Source of the DNA: Burkholderiales bacterium
Lineage (GTDB): Bacteria; Pseudomonadota; Gammaproteobacteria; Burkholderiales; Ga0077523
Direction of reading: 5' to 3'
DNA length: 64,000 nucleotides
Assembly: GCA_019747905.1 (NCBI GenBank)
Contig: JAIEQG010000090.1
Location: forward strand, 1 to 64,000
In this document: positions 1 through 8,286 of the stretch, piece after piece
How positions within the stretch are numbered: position 1 is the first letter of the stretch
Layout: each line of letters opens with the position of its first letter
The notes under the pieces: model-generated
Told to the model about the DNA's origin: nothing
The model's input: the letters and a program-made list of their open reading frames with translations, nothing else
Database searches by the model: none
Translations under genes and position numbers: made by a program

Positions 1-155
1 GCCCGCCGGTCGCGGTCCGCGAAGGCGTTGGTGAGGTTGTCGTCGTGACTGAATCCGGCAGTCGCGTCCAGCCCCCACTCGGCAGGAACCGCCGCAGATG
101 GCAGCAGCAAGGCGCCGATGACGACGAAAGCCGCGGTTGGAGGGGCGTTGCGCAT
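1..155 (-). CDS. Secreted/outer-membrane protein, N-terminal part only
   Basis: The reading frame starts at an ATG at 155 (minus) and runs off the left edge, so only 51 residues are visible. It opens with a signal peptide: a short basic start, a hydrophobic run of Ala/Val/Leu, and a cleavage region near PSAAVPAEW. The mature start WGLDATAGFSHDDNLTNA resembles the first strand of beta-barrel outer-membrane proteins, where a hydrophobic/polar alternation is followed by an acidic DDN turn. A barrel protein is inferred from this pattern. The family cannot be fixed from so little sequence. Confidence 0.5.
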   Translation of the reverse strand, partial: MRNAPPTAAFVVIGALLLPSAAVPAEWGLDATAGFSHDDNLTNAFADRDRR

Positions 156-401
156 GGGTGTCCGGCCGGAAAGTGGAGCCCGGGGCAAATCCCAGCAAGA
201 AGAACACCAAAAGGCCGGCCAGGTGTCGCCTGTCCGCCGCATTGAGCGCTTCTTCTTCGAACCGGATACCACCCCCTCTTAAGGGATTCTTACGATTCCG
301 ATAGGAGGGAATTAAGAGCGCTCGCCATGTCATCTGGATAACGTGGGCACCGTGATGCAAACCCGATCCGACCCCGTCAACCATTCCCGAGGAACACACC
401 C

Positions 402-881
402 ATGAACGCTTTGCGCATCCTGCTCTCGATCGCATTCACGGCCGTCATGCTCAAGACCACCCTGGCCGAAGCGGCCGACACCCGGGCGATCGAACGCGGC
501 CGCTACTTGGTGAAGATCGCCGGCTGCAACGATTGCCACACGCCCGACTATGCGGCCACGGGTGGCAACGTGCCCGAGAAGACCTGGTTGATCGGCGATC
601 ATCTCGGCTGGCGCGGCGACTGGGGAACCACCTACCCGCGCAATCTGCGCATGTACATGGGGTCGGTCTCCGAGAACCAGTGGGTGAAGGTCGCGCGTAC
701 TGCCCAGTTCCGCCCGCCCATGCCCTGGTTCGCCCTGCGTGACATGTCGGAGACGGATCTGCGCGCCATCTACCGGTTCGTGCGGTCGCTCGGGCCGGCG
801 GGCGCACAGGTACCCAGCTACGTTCCGCCCGACCGCGACCCGGTCGGACCGGTCATCAACTTTCCCCGATCGACCCAGTGA
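402..881 (+). CDS. Periplasmic c-type cytochrome, single heme
   Basis: A 159-residue protein with a signal peptide ending near residue 25 (LAEAAD). It has one covalent heme site, CNDCH, at residues 42-46. The downstream PPMPWFALRDMSETDLRAI segment supplies the distal Met and the C-terminal helix typical of small class I cytochromes, including those that accept electrons from periplasmic dehydrogenases. It should act as a periplasmic electron carrier. The partner is not evident: no dehydrogenase or oxidase subunit is adjacent. A GAGGAA ribosome-binding site lies about 10 bases before the ATG. The family is clear from the heme motif; the specific role is unknown. Confidence 0.85.
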   Translation: MNALRILLSIAFTAVMLKTTLAEAADTRAIERGRYLVKIAGCNDCHTPDYAATGGNVPEKTWLIGDHLGWRGDWGTTYPRNLRMYMGSVSENQWVKVARTAQFRPPMPWFALRDMSETDLRAIYRFVRSLGPAGAQVPSYVPPDRDPVGPVINFPRSTQ

Positions 882-945
882 GGCGACGGTCGGCGCCAGG
901 GCTGTGTGCGAACGCGGCCCTCGTTCCCCCCTGCGAGGCATCGTC

Positions 946-1185
946 ATGAATCCTCAATCCACCTGGCTTCACACGCTCATCGAAGCATGCGGCGCTCACC
1001 TGATGATCCTGGCCCTCGCGACCGCGGTCTCCCTGGTGCAGGGTCCGCCAGCGGAAGCCGGAGGCTTCGGCGGTCCCCGGGCTGAGCGGGTCGCGGTGGC
1101 GACACCCGGCGCGAATCGGAGCTCCGCCGAAGCACCGCAAGCACCTCTCCGGGCCTCGCCCAGCGGCCGCCTGGTAAAAATTTAA
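946..1185 (+). CDS. Small hypothetical secreted protein
   Basis: A 79-codon frame beginning MNPQSTWLHTLIEACG, followed by a hydrophobic stretch (LMILALATAVSLV) that could be a signal peptide or single membrane helix. The rest is Ala/Gly/Pro-rich and low in complexity. It follows the cytochrome gene by 64 bases on the same strand. No family is recognised. In GC-rich DNA such frames can arise by chance, so it is only a candidate. The hydrophobic N-terminus and co-orientation are the sole support. Confidence 0.3.
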   Translation: MNPQSTWLHTLIEACGAHLMILALATAVSLVQGPPAEAGGFGGPRAERVAVATPGANRSSAEAPQAPLRASPSGRLVKI

Positions 1186-1319
1186 TCCTTATCCGTCATA
1201 TACATACGCATTCTCTTGACAGATTCGAACAGATCAGGTGCAAGTTTCCCCTAAACCTGAGAATCTTTCGTCCGAAACTAGGTCTATCAGGCACTTGGAG
1301 TAAGTTTCTGAGAAAGCCA

Positions 1320-2309
1320 ATGAAGAAGAGTTTCGATCAACAGCTGTTCCGGCTCGCCATGGCAGCCTCCAACGACGGTCTCGCGATCGCCGATGCGAGC
1401 CTGCCCGACATGCCGCTGATCTGGGTCAATCCCGCCTTCGAGCGGCTGACCGGATACAGCGCGGAGGAAGCGCTCGGACGCAACTGCCGGTTCCTGCAGG
1501 GCGAGGACACGGAACAGGTCGGGCTCGCCCTGGTGCGGGCTGCGCTCGAGAAGCGCGAAGGCTGCGTGGTGACGCTGCGCAACTACCGCAAGGACGGTTC
1601 ACCCTTCTGGAACGAAATCTCCTTGTCGCCGATCGCGGGTGCGGACGGCAAGGTCGAGCACTACCTCGCGCATCTCGACGACGTATCCGACCGCGTCTCG
1701 GCAGAAACCAAACTGCTCGCCCGCCAGAAGCAGTTGCTGGCGCGCAAGCGCGAGCTGGAGACCCTGGCGCTGCGCGACGGCCTGACGGGCCTGTACAACC
1801 GCCGCGCCTTCGACGAACAGCTCGAGCGCGAATGGAATCGCGCCCGTCGCGACCACACGCCGCTGTCGCTCATCATGATCGACATCGACCACTTCAAGCG
1901 CTTCAACGACACCTTCGGCCACCCCGCGGGTGACCAGTGCATCCAGATGGTCGCGAGCATCGTGCAACGCTGCTTCGCGCGCGGCTCGGACCTGGTGGCG
2001 CGCTACGGCGGCGACGAGTTCGTGGTGCTCGCGTCCGCCCAGGACCGCAAGCACGCTCAGCAGCGTGCCGACCAACTGCGCGCCACCGTGAAGGCCCTGG
2101 CGCTGCAGACCGGCGACAACGTGGTCACCCCGGTCACGCTGAGCGTGGGCGTCGCGACCGCGATTCCGCTGGATGGCGGACGTCCGGAGCATCTGCTCGA
2201 CGCGGCGGACCGCGCGCTGTACCAGTTCAAGCGTCTGCATCGCGATCGGCCGGTGCGCGCGGCGGCCACGAAGCCGCGCAGCCGCGGCGCGGTGGAGCGG
2301 GTGGCGTAA
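1320..2309 (+). CDS. LOV-GGDEF protein, probable blue-light diguanylate cyclase
   Basis: A 329-residue cytoplasmic protein. Residues about 10-125 form a PAS/LOV domain with the LOV signature GRNCRFLQG. Cys56 is the flavin-adduct cysteine, and the FMN-contacting Asn88 (RNYRKDG) and Asn98 (FWN) are present. A helical linker (about 126-155) leads to a GGDEF domain with DGLTGLYNRR, DIDHFKRFND and an intact YGGDEF active site. GGDEF enzymes join two GTP into c-di-GMP. A light-controlled cyclase is inferred. The oddity is the last LOV strand: HYLAHLDDVSDR aligns without gaps to the usual YFIGVQ-D pattern, which puts Leu119 where the signalling glutamine normally sits. No RxxD inhibitory site is obvious just before GGDEF. 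It stands alone, with no c-di-GMP effector next to it. Confidence 0.9.
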   Translation: MKKSFDQQLFRLAMAASNDGLAIADASLPDMPLIWVNPAFERLTGYSAEEALGRNCRFLQGEDTEQVGLALVRAALEKREGCVVTLRNYRKDGSPFWNEISLSPIAGADGKVEHYLAHLDDVSDRVSAETKLLARQKQLLARKRELETLALRDGLTGLYNRRAFDEQLEREWNRARRDHTPLSLIMIDIDHFKRFNDTFGHPAGDQCIQMVASIVQRCFARGSDLVARYGGDEFVVLASAQDRKHAQQRADQLRATVKALALQTGDNVVTPVTLSVGVATAIPLDGGRPEHLLDAADRALYQFKRLHRDRPVRAAATKPRSRGAVERVA

Positions 2310-2354
2310 GGGCGCTTCGTTGTACAACGCCACCGCGAGGTGGCGTGCGTTGCG

Positions 2355-2479
2355 GCCCCCATCCCAACCTTCCCCCACTTCGATGGGGGAAGGAGTGCAG
2401 GTAGGACGCAGCCGCACGAGCTCCAAACGCAGGCACTCCTTCCCCCGCGCGAAGCGTGGGGGAAGGTTGGGATGGGGGC
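2355..2479. repeat. REP-like palindromic element, copy 1
   Basis: A perfect 23-bp outer inverted repeat runs from GCCCCCATCCCAACC at 2355 to its complement ending at 2479. It encloses two inner hairpins of the form CCTTCCCCC...GGGGGAAGG and a unique spacer. It lies between the LOV-GGDEF gene and the ABC ATPase gene. Related copies occur near 5.8, 29.7, 32.5, 37.6, 45.4 and 47.5 kb. No coding content was seen. Confidence 0.85.
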
Positions 2480-2503
2480 AATCTCCACGCGAACCGTGGG
2501 GCG

Positions 2504-3268
2504 ATGGTGAGCACCCCTTATCATGCGCAAGGTTCCCGCACCTGCGCCTTGACCTCGACCACTCCATCCCCGACGACTGTCCCCGTCGCCACACTGCGCG
2601 ACGTCGTGTTCGCGTGGAACCGTGAAACGCCGCCGGTGCTGCGCATCGCGCAGCTCGACATCGTCCCCCGCGAGCGAGTGTTCCTGCGCGGCCCGAGCGG
2701 CAGCGGCAAATCGACTCTCCTCAACCTGCTAGCGGGCGTCGTTCTGCCGCAACAGGGCTCCGTCGCGGTGCTCGGCACGGACCTCGGTGCACTGGGTGGG
2801 GCAGCGCGCGATCGATTCCGCGCCGATCACGTCGGCTTCGTGTTCCAGCTCTTCAACCTGATCCCGTACCTGACGGTCGTCGAGAACGTCGTGCTGCCGT
2901 GCCTGTTCTCCGCACGCCGCCGTGAACGCGCCATTGCGGCGAGCGGATCGGTCGACGCAGACGCCCTGCGCCTGCTGCAGCACCTCGACATGGCCGATCC
3001 CGCGGTGCTGGCGCGCCCCGCCACGGATCTCAGTGCGGGGCAGCAGCAGCGCGTGGCTGCCGCGCGCGCTCTCGTGGGAGCACCCGAACTGGTGATCGCC
3101 GACGAAGCCACATCGGCGCTGGACGCCGACCGCCGCGCGGCCTTTCTCGATCTCCTGTTCCGCGAGTGCGCCGCAGCCGGCGCAGCCATCGTGTTCGTGA
3201 GCCACGACGCATCGGCGGCCCCTGCGTTCGATCGCACCATCGAACTCGCCAGCATCAACACTACGTGA
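2504..3268 (+). CDS. ABC transporter ATP-binding protein (LolD/MacB type)
   Basis: About 254 residues with all nucleotide-binding landmarks: Walker A GPSGSGKST, a Q-loop in FVFQLFNLIPYLT, signature LSAGQQQRVAAARAL, and Walker B LVIADEATSALD followed by the H-loop SHD. The spacing and the FNLIPYLTV segment are typical of the LolD/MacB/FtsE branch, which powers extracytoplasmic-acting permeases. It forms an operon with the permease 46 bases downstream and the DUF3299 gene. The start is uncertain: ATG 2504 is used, but an in-frame TTG at 2549 would give the family's usual length. The upstream part of the longer open frame is only repeat DNA. Confidence 0.88.
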   Translation: MVSTPYHAQGSRTCALTSTTPSPTTVPVATLRDVVFAWNRETPPVLRIAQLDIVPRERVFLRGPSGSGKSTLLNLLAGVVLPQQGSVAVLGTDLGALGGAARDRFRADHVGFVFQLFNLIPYLTVVENVVLPCLFSARRRERAIAASGSVDADALRLLQHLDMADPAVLARPATDLSAGQQQRVAAARALVGAPELVIADEATSALDADRRAAFLDLLFRECAAAGAAIVFVSHDASAAPAFDRTIELASINTT

Positions 3269-3314
3269 GACAGCCCCCCGCGCTCTCTTCAATCGCTGCC
3301 CTCAAGGTGCTGAC

Positions 3315-4565
3315 ATGATCTTCGGTCTCGCATGGAAGAGCCTGCGGCACCGGCGACTCACGGCGGCGCTGACCGTTGCGTCGATCGCGCTCGCAGTGCT
3401 GCTGTTGCTGGGTGTCGAGCGCATGCGCACCGAGTCGCGCTCGAGCTTCGCTGCCACCATCTCGGGCACGGATCTGATCGTGGGCGCCCGCAGCAGTCCC
3501 GTGCATCTGCTGCTCTCGTCCGTCTTCCATATCGGCAATGCCACCAACAACATCCGGCGCGACACTGCCCGGGCACTCGGTGAGCGACCCGAAGTAGCGT
3601 GGACCATCCCGATCGCGCTCGGCGACACGCATCGCGGCTATCGCGTGATCGGCACCACCGGGGCGAACTTCGAGCACTTCCGCTTCGGCGCCGGCCGGCC
3701 TCTCGCTTTCGAGGCCGGCAAGCCGTTCACCGCCGCCGACGAGGCGGTGCTCGGTGCCGAAGTGGCCCGGCGACTGCAATACCGCCTGGGCAGCCCCATC
3801 GTGATCGCTCACGGCGCCGGCGACGTGAGCTTCGTCCTGCACGATGATCGGCCATTGCGGGTCTCGGGAATCCTGAGCCGCACCGGCACCCCGGTGGATC
3901 GCGCCGTGTTCGTCCCGCTCGAAGCGCTCGATGCCGTCCACGCCGCCGCCAACGTTCAGGCGGAATCCGATCCTCTCGTGGCCGCCCTGAAGCAGCGTGA
4001 CAGCAACTCGGGAGGTTCCCTGACCGCGGTATTGGTCGGGCTCAAGTCTCGCGGCGCCGCGCTGGGCGCCCAACGCTCCATCGGCGAATTCGCCGGCGAG
4101 CCCCTCACCGCGATCCTGCCCGGTGTGACCTTGCAGGAAGTCTGGGAGATCACCGGCGTCGCAGAGCGCACGCTGCTCGCGGTCTCGAGCATGGTGGTGG
4201 TGGTCGGGCTCGCGGGAATGCTGGTGGCACTCCTCACGAGCTCGTCCGAGCGGCGCCGCGAAATGGCCATCCTGCGCTCGGTGGGTGCTCGCCCCGGGCA
4301 GGTGGCAGGCCTCATCCTCGGTGAAGCAACCTTGCTGACCCTCGCCGGCATCGTATCGGGGGTACTGGCCCTCTACGCCGGATTGCTGCTGGCGCGCGGC
4401 TGGATCGCCGCCCGTTTCGGACTGTTCCTGGCCGTAACATGGCCGTCCACCCACGAGTTGGCGTTGATGGCACTTGTCGCCGCCGCCGGTTGTCTCATCG
4501 GATTGATTCCAGCGTGGCGCACCTACCGCGTGTCGCTCGCTGACGGCATGACCGTTCGCCTTTGA
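3315..4565 (+). CDS. ABC transporter permease, MacB/LolC (FtsX) type
   Basis: A 416-residue membrane protein. An N-terminal transmembrane helix (residues about 18-37) is followed by a large periplasmic domain of about 240 residues and then three C-terminal helices. The cytoplasmic coupling segment SSERRREMAILRSVGARPGQV is diagnostic of the FtsX/MacB permease domain. It pairs with the ATPase encoded just upstream. Its stop overlaps the leader of the DUF3299 gene, which points to one transcript. Permeases of this set, next to a DUF3299 gene, resemble the zinc-linked Zrg-type loci described in Vibrio. The substrate here is an inference, and no ZrgA-like periplasmic protein is seen nearby. Confidence 0.88.
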   Translation: MIFGLAWKSLRHRRLTAALTVASIALAVLLLLGVERMRTESRSSFAATISGTDLIVGARSSPVHLLLSSVFHIGNATNNIRRDTARALGERPEVAWTIPIALGDTHRGYRVIGTTGANFEHFRFGAGRPLAFEAGKPFTAADEAVLGAEVARRLQYRLGSPIVIAHGAGDVSFVLHDDRPLRVSGILSRTGTPVDRAVFVPLEALDAVHAAANVQAESDPLVAALKQRDSNSGGSLTAVLVGLKSRGAALGAQRSIGEFAGEPLTAILPGVTLQEVWEITGVAERTLLAVSSMVVVVGLAGMLVALLTSSSERRREMAILRSVGARPGQVAGLILGEATLLTLAGIVSGVLALYAGLLLARGWIAARFGLFLAVTWPSTHELALMALVAAAGCLIGLIPAWRTYRVSLADGMTVRL

Positions 4566-4573
4566 GGGTTCCC

Positions 4574-5236
4574 ATGCAATTCGTGCGCATCGCCTGTCTC
4601 CTCGTCCTGGTACTCGCTGCGTCGGCCGCGAGTGCCCAGAACGCCCGCCAGATTCTCTGGCAGGACCTGGCTCCGAAGGCTTCCGCCATCGCGACGGACC
4701 CGTTCGAGAAACTCACGCGCGAGCAACTGCTGACCCTGTCCGACGTGGCAGCGACACGCGAACGCAAAGCCAAGGGCGAAAAGATCTCGGCCGACGACCT
4801 CGCTCGCGAGATGTTCGGCACGAAGCGGCTCGAGCAGGAAGGGCTGGACGTGGACGGCCTGCTGTCGAAGCGCAAGGAACTCGCGAAGCAACGCAAGGCG
4901 CAGGGCGAGACGGTGAACGGCGCCCTCGACGGCCAGGCGATCCGCATTCCCGGCTACGTGCTGCCGCTCGAGATCACCGGCAAGCGCGTGACCGAATTCC
5001 TCCTCGTCCCCTGGGTCGGCGCGTGCATTCACACGCCACCGCCGCCGCCTAACCAGATCGTCTACGTGAAAACCGACACGCCGTTCGAGGTCACCACGTT
5101 GTTCGCCCCGGTGTGGGTGACCGGCAAACTCGCCGCCGGCGCCACCAAGCGCGAACTCACGCTGCTCGACGGATCGAGCGACATCGACATCGGCTATTCG
5201 GTCCGTGCGAGCCGGATCGAGCCTTACACGCAGTAG
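4574..5236 (+). CDS. DUF3299 family secreted protein
   Basis: A 220-residue protein with a signal peptide (FVRIACLLVLVLAASAASA). The C-terminal half has the DUF3299 signature: IRIPGYVLPLE, then a segment reading FLLVPWVGACIHTPPPPPNQ, then IVYV. A charged, probably helical middle region (residues about 60-120) is rich in Lys/Glu. ATG 4574 is chosen because a GAGGG ribosome site precedes it and the signal peptide begins there; a TTG at 4562 is in frame but leaves a poorer leader. It is the third gene of the ABC operon. It probably assists an envelope transport or metal-handling step, but its biochemical role is unknown. Confidence 0.85.
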   Translation: MQFVRIACLLVLVLAASAASAQNARQILWQDLAPKASAIATDPFEKLTREQLLTLSDVAATRERKAKGEKISADDLAREMFGTKRLEQEGLDVDGLLSKRKELAKQRKAQGETVNGALDGQAIRIPGYVLPLEITGKRVTEFLLVPWVGACIHTPPPPPNQIVYVKTDTPFEVTTLFAPVWVTGKLAAGATKRELTLLDGSSDIDIGYSVRASRIEPYTQ

Positions 5237-5240
5237 CCCG

Positions 5241-5774
5241 TTACTTGAAAGTCGGCAGGGCGGCCAGCGAACCCGGCTGACCGGGAATGTGCTCGTGCGG
5301 CGCCGGCTTGTTCAGGATGGCGACAACCCGCACGTCTTCGACGCCGGGCTCCTGCACATCGACGCGAAACTGGGCCAGGGCGCGAAACTTGAGCTCCTGC
5401 GGATACCAGATGGTCATCGTGCTGGTATCGCCTTCGGTGCGCACGGTCACGATCAGGTTGACCGATTCCACCTGCCGCCAGAGGTTCTTCGAAGCCGCGA
5501 AGGAAGTGCTCATCACCGATTCCCCGTCCAGTTCCACCGTGACCGTGGTGTCGTCCGTGGCGCCGCCCTTCTTGATGACCTGCACGGCGCGGAACCAACC
5601 GGCGCCCAGCACCTGCAATCCGGTGCGCCCGCCCTCGGCGGTGGCACCACGATCGCGCTCGAGAATGACGGCTTCGCCGCGCAGGTCGCCTTCGACGCAA
5701 GCGAGGACATTGCCTTGTCCGAGCAGCAGCGCGACGCTCGTGGCCAGCAGCAGGAGGGTGCGGAAATTGACCAT
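5241..5774 (-). CDS. Hypothetical secreted protein
   Basis: The supported protein is 177 residues from the ATG at 5774, beginning with a signal peptide (MVNFRTLLLLATSVALLLG) ending near LAC. The open frame continues further upstream, but that part is repeat DNA. The mature part contains many beta-type stretches (for example TTVTVELDGESV and ESVNLIVTVRTEG) and a Pro-rich end, consistent with an all-beta periplasmic protein. A single Cys (VLACVEG) sits just after the hydrophobic stretch, but without a clear lipobox. It converges on the DUF3299 gene, leaving 4 bases between stops. No family is recognised. Confidence 0.65.
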   Translation of the reverse strand: MVNFRTLLLLATSVALLLGQGNVLACVEGDLRGEAVILERDRGATAEGGRTGLQVLGAGWFRAVQVIKKGGATDDTTVTVELDGESVMSTSFAASKNLWRQVESVNLIVTVRTEGDTSTMTIWYPQELKFRALAQFRVDVQEPGVEDVRVVAILNKPAPHEHIPGQPGSLAALPTFK

Positions 5775-5793
5775 GCCGTAGCTTACACCGCTG

Positions 5794-5994
5794 GCCCCCA
5801 CCCCGACCCTCCCCCGCCTTCGACGGGGGAGGGAGTGCATGTCGGCAGCAGCACAGCAAGCTCCTTCCCCCACGACAAAGTCGTGGGGGAAGGCGGGGGA
5901 TGGGGGCAATCTTCCACGACAAACTCGTGGGGGAAGGCGGGGGATGGGGGCAATCTTCCGCGACGAAGTCGTGGAGGAAGCCGGGGATTGGGGC
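5794..5994. repeat. REP-like palindromic element, copy 2 (expanded)
   Basis: This starts with the left half (GCCCCCACCCCGACCCTCCC and its GGGGGAGGG partner). Three consecutive right-half units follow, each a hairpin around GACAAAGTC, GACAAACTC or GACGAAGTC and a GGGGATGGGGGC tail joined by CAATCTTCC. It is the longest copy in the window and shows local amplification of the right half. It ends 14 bases before the YceH start codon, so it occupies that gene's leader. Confidence 0.85.
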
Positions 5995-6008
5995 GCTAGA
6001 ATGCCCCC

Positions 6009-6656
6009 ATGCCCACCACCCCACTGCCCCCGCTCGCCCCGCTCGAGCTGCGCATCCTCGGCGTCCTGGTCGAAAAACAGCTCGCCACCCCCGATTACTA
6101 CCCGCTCACTCTCAACGCGCTGGTCGCTGGCTGCAACCAGAAGACCAGCCGCAATCCGGTCATGAGCGTGGCCGAGCGCGAAGTCCAGGTGGTCCTCGAC
6201 GACCTGCGCAGCCGCACGCTGGTGATAGAGACGTCCGGCGGCCGCGCCATGCGCTACGAGCACAACGTGAACAAGGTGCTCGGCATCGGCGAGGCCATGG
6301 TCGCGCTGCTCGCCGCGCTCATGCTGCGGGGCCCGCTCACCGCGGCGGAGTTGCGCGGCGCCTGCGACCGTCTCTACCGCTTCGCCGACGTCTCATCGGT
6401 CGAGGCGTATCTCGAAGACATGATCACCCGCGCCGCGCTACCGCTGGTGGTGAAGCTGCCCAAGCAGCCGGGTTCCCGCGAACACCGCTGGGCCCATCTG
6501 CTGGCCGGTCCGGTCGACACTTCCAGCGCTCCGGCTCCAGCCATGGAAGTCGCAGGCGGGACATCGGAGGATGTCGCCGAACTCAGGGCCGACGTAGCGG
6601 AGTTGCGAGAGGAACTTGCCGCGTTGCGCGCGCTCGTGGAGACGATGCGCGGCTGA
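6009..6656 (+). CDS. YceH family protein (DUF480)
   Basis: A 215-residue protein. The N-terminal LELRILGVLVEKQLATPDYY and the following NALVAGCNQKTSRNPV segment are the hallmark of the YceH/DUF480 family, a pair of winged-helix modules. The last about 40 residues form a Leu/Ala/Glu heptad pattern (DVAELRADVAELREELAALR), predicted to be a coiled coil. Family length in enterobacteria is about 215, so the gene is full length. The molecular function is not established. The leader overlaps a palindromic repeat, which could affect expression. Confidence 0.9.
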   Translation: MPTTPLPPLAPLELRILGVLVEKQLATPDYYPLTLNALVAGCNQKTSRNPVMSVAEREVQVVLDDLRSRTLVIETSGGRAMRYEHNVNKVLGIGEAMVALLAALMLRGPLTAAELRGACDRLYRFADVSSVEAYLEDMITRAALPLVVKLPKQPGSREHRWAHLLAGPVDTSSAPAPAMEVAGGTSEDVAELRADVAELREELAALRALVETMRG

Positions 6657-6977
6657 TCACTTCTCCAGCATCGTGACCGGCTTGTCGGAGGACACGAAGA
6701 TCACCGAATCCTCCAGTGCGATCAGGTCGTGCTCTTCGCCGACATCGGTGAAGAAGTAGTCGCCGGTCGCCAGCGTGAAACCGCCGGAGAAGATGCGCCC
6801 CGACAGCACCAGCACGTCCTCGCCCGCCTGATGGCGATGGCGCTTCACGCGCGTGCCCTTCTCGATCGCAACGATGGATGTGCGCCCGCCATTGGGGCTG
6901 GTGCGCAACAAGGCACGCTGCCCGCCGGCGTAGCCCGCCGATTGCCACTCCCGCTCCGCCGCACTCTTCATGTACAT
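6657..6977 (-). CDS. Cupin-fold protein
   Basis: A 106-residue single-domain cupin. Motif 1 is present as KRHRHQAGEDVLVLSG, with two His and a Glu as metal ligands. Motif 2 is the GDYFFTDVGEEHDLIA segment. The start at 6977 is chosen over an in-frame codon at 6992 because GGAGG lies 6 bases upstream. Its stop codon directly abuts the yceH stop, and the two genes converge. Small cupins of this type are metal-dependent binding proteins or enzymes. The substrate cannot be deduced. Confidence 0.8.
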   Translation of the reverse strand: MYMKSAAEREWQSAGYAGGQRALLRTSPNGGRTSIVAIEKGTRVKRHRHQAGEDVLVLSGRIFSGGFTLATGDYFFTDVGEEHDLIALEDSVIFVSSDKPVTMLEK

Positions 6978-7031
6978 GGCCGTCCTCCGCACCGGGCGTT
7001 CCGGTGCGGCAACGTTAGCACGCCCTGCCGC

Positions 7032-8264
7032 CTACCACTGATAGACCAGCGTGACCCAGATCTTCGTGGTGTCCGGCTTGCGCGCCGTGCCGGCGAGCCG
7101 GTCGGATTCCTGGAAGTACGCGAGTTCCAGCTTGCCCGTCAGCTGCTTCGTGAAAGCCCGTGACGCGCCGATATCGAATTCGGACCCGTAGTGGATCGAT
7201 CCGAAGTCGGACCGGAAGTCGTGCGCTTCGGCGAGGAACTGCACGTCCCACGCCGTGGTCCCGGTCGACACGTAGACGTCGCGGATGCCCTGGGCCGGCG
7301 TGGTCAGGAACAGATCGGCCCAGCCCTGGAACAGGTGGTTCGTGCCGAGCGGGGTCTGGAATCCATAGACGCCAGCGTTGCTCCCGAGCCGGTCGTAGTC
7401 CAGGCGCACGAAACTCTTGCCGAACCCCGCACCGGCCCCGATGCGCGAATAGCTGGCGTCGATGCGGCTGTCGCCACCGGCGTAGGAATCCTGCTGTGCC
7501 AGTTCGGCGGTGTACAGGATCTTCATCGAGCCCGCGGGCCACGCGCCGTTCGCACGCACCCCGACGATGCGATTGGAGTTGTTGGCGAATCCCGTTGCCT
7601 GTCCCGTGTCGGGTTGATCCTGGAAGTAGGCGAAACCCACGAGCACGTTGTCCGGTCGCCAGGCCCATGCGGCCCGCAGCAGGTCGATGTCGGTCTGCCG
7701 CTGCTGGGCGAAGACGTTCTTGATGCGATCGAAGTGTGCGTAGTTCAACTCCACGTTCGGCAGCGACCGGTTCTCCACCAGCACGCCGGTCAACACCTGC
7801 ATCACCTGGCGAAATTCGACGTTGCCCACGAAACGCACGTTGTCGAGCTTGAGCGACTGCTTGCCGACACGGATGCGCGTATCCGGCAGGCCGGCGTAGT
7901 CGAGATAGATCTGGTTGAGATCGGTATTGTCCGGGTCCGCCACCGTGGGGTACACGGGCGAAGCGGCCGGCCCTTCGTTGAAGCTGCCGTTGAAGTTCGC
8001 CACATCGATCATCTGCGCCACCGCGGAAAAACCCTTCCAGGGTGCGGTCTGCCAGCCGAGCAGCGTGCGGTTGGTGAATGCCAGCGCATCGCTCGACTTG
8101 CCGTCCTGATCCACGGATTCCACGCGCGGCCGCAGATTGAGCAGCAAGCGCCCCTTGGTGATTGCCTCCATCGGATCGGCAGCCACTACCTGTTCTTCCG
8201 CCATCGCCATGCTCGCCAGCAGCAACGCTGCCGCCGGTACCGCTCCCAACCGCCACGTGTTCAT
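7032..8264 (-). CDS. Outer-membrane porin, alginate-export-like
   Basis: A 410-residue protein with a signal peptide (ending ASMAMAEE). The rest alternates polar and hydrophobic residues, with many Tyr/Asp/Arg strands such as DTRIRVGKQSLKLDNVRFVG, and ends in a C-terminal Trp (TLVYQW), the beta-barrel assembly signal. The GRLLLNLRPRVE opening and the GKQSL region match the alginate-export/porin group. ATG 8264 is preceded by a GGTGG site; the longer open frame adds no signal peptide. It is the last barrel gene of the minus-strand run that begins with the nitrate genes. The substrate is unknown. Confidence 0.8.
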   Translation of the reverse strand: MNTWRLGAVPAAALLLASMAMAEEQVVAADPMEAITKGRLLLNLRPRVESVDQDGKSSDALAFTNRTLLGWQTAPWKGFSAVAQMIDVANFNGSFNEGPAASPVYPTVADPDNTDLNQIYLDYAGLPDTRIRVGKQSLKLDNVRFVGNVEFRQVMQVLTGVLVENRSLPNVELNYAHFDRIKNVFAQQRQTDIDLLRAAWAWRPDNVLVGFAYFQDQPDTGQATGFANNSNRIVGVRANGAWPAGSMKILYTAELAQQDSYAGGDSRIDASYSRIGAGAGFGKSFVRLDYDRLGSNAGVYGFQTPLGTNHLFQGWADLFLTTPAQGIRDVYVSTGTTAWDVQFLAEAHDFRSDFGSIHYGSEFDIGASRAFTKQLTGKLELAYFQESDRLAGTARKPDTTKIWVTLVYQW

Positions 8265-8286
8265 CGAGACCACCTCTTGTCGTAGT

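Noticed and set aside
1216-1221. TTGACA as a -35 box for the LOV-GGDEF gene
   Set aside because: No TATAAT-like element is found 16-18 bases downstream, so no promoter call is made.
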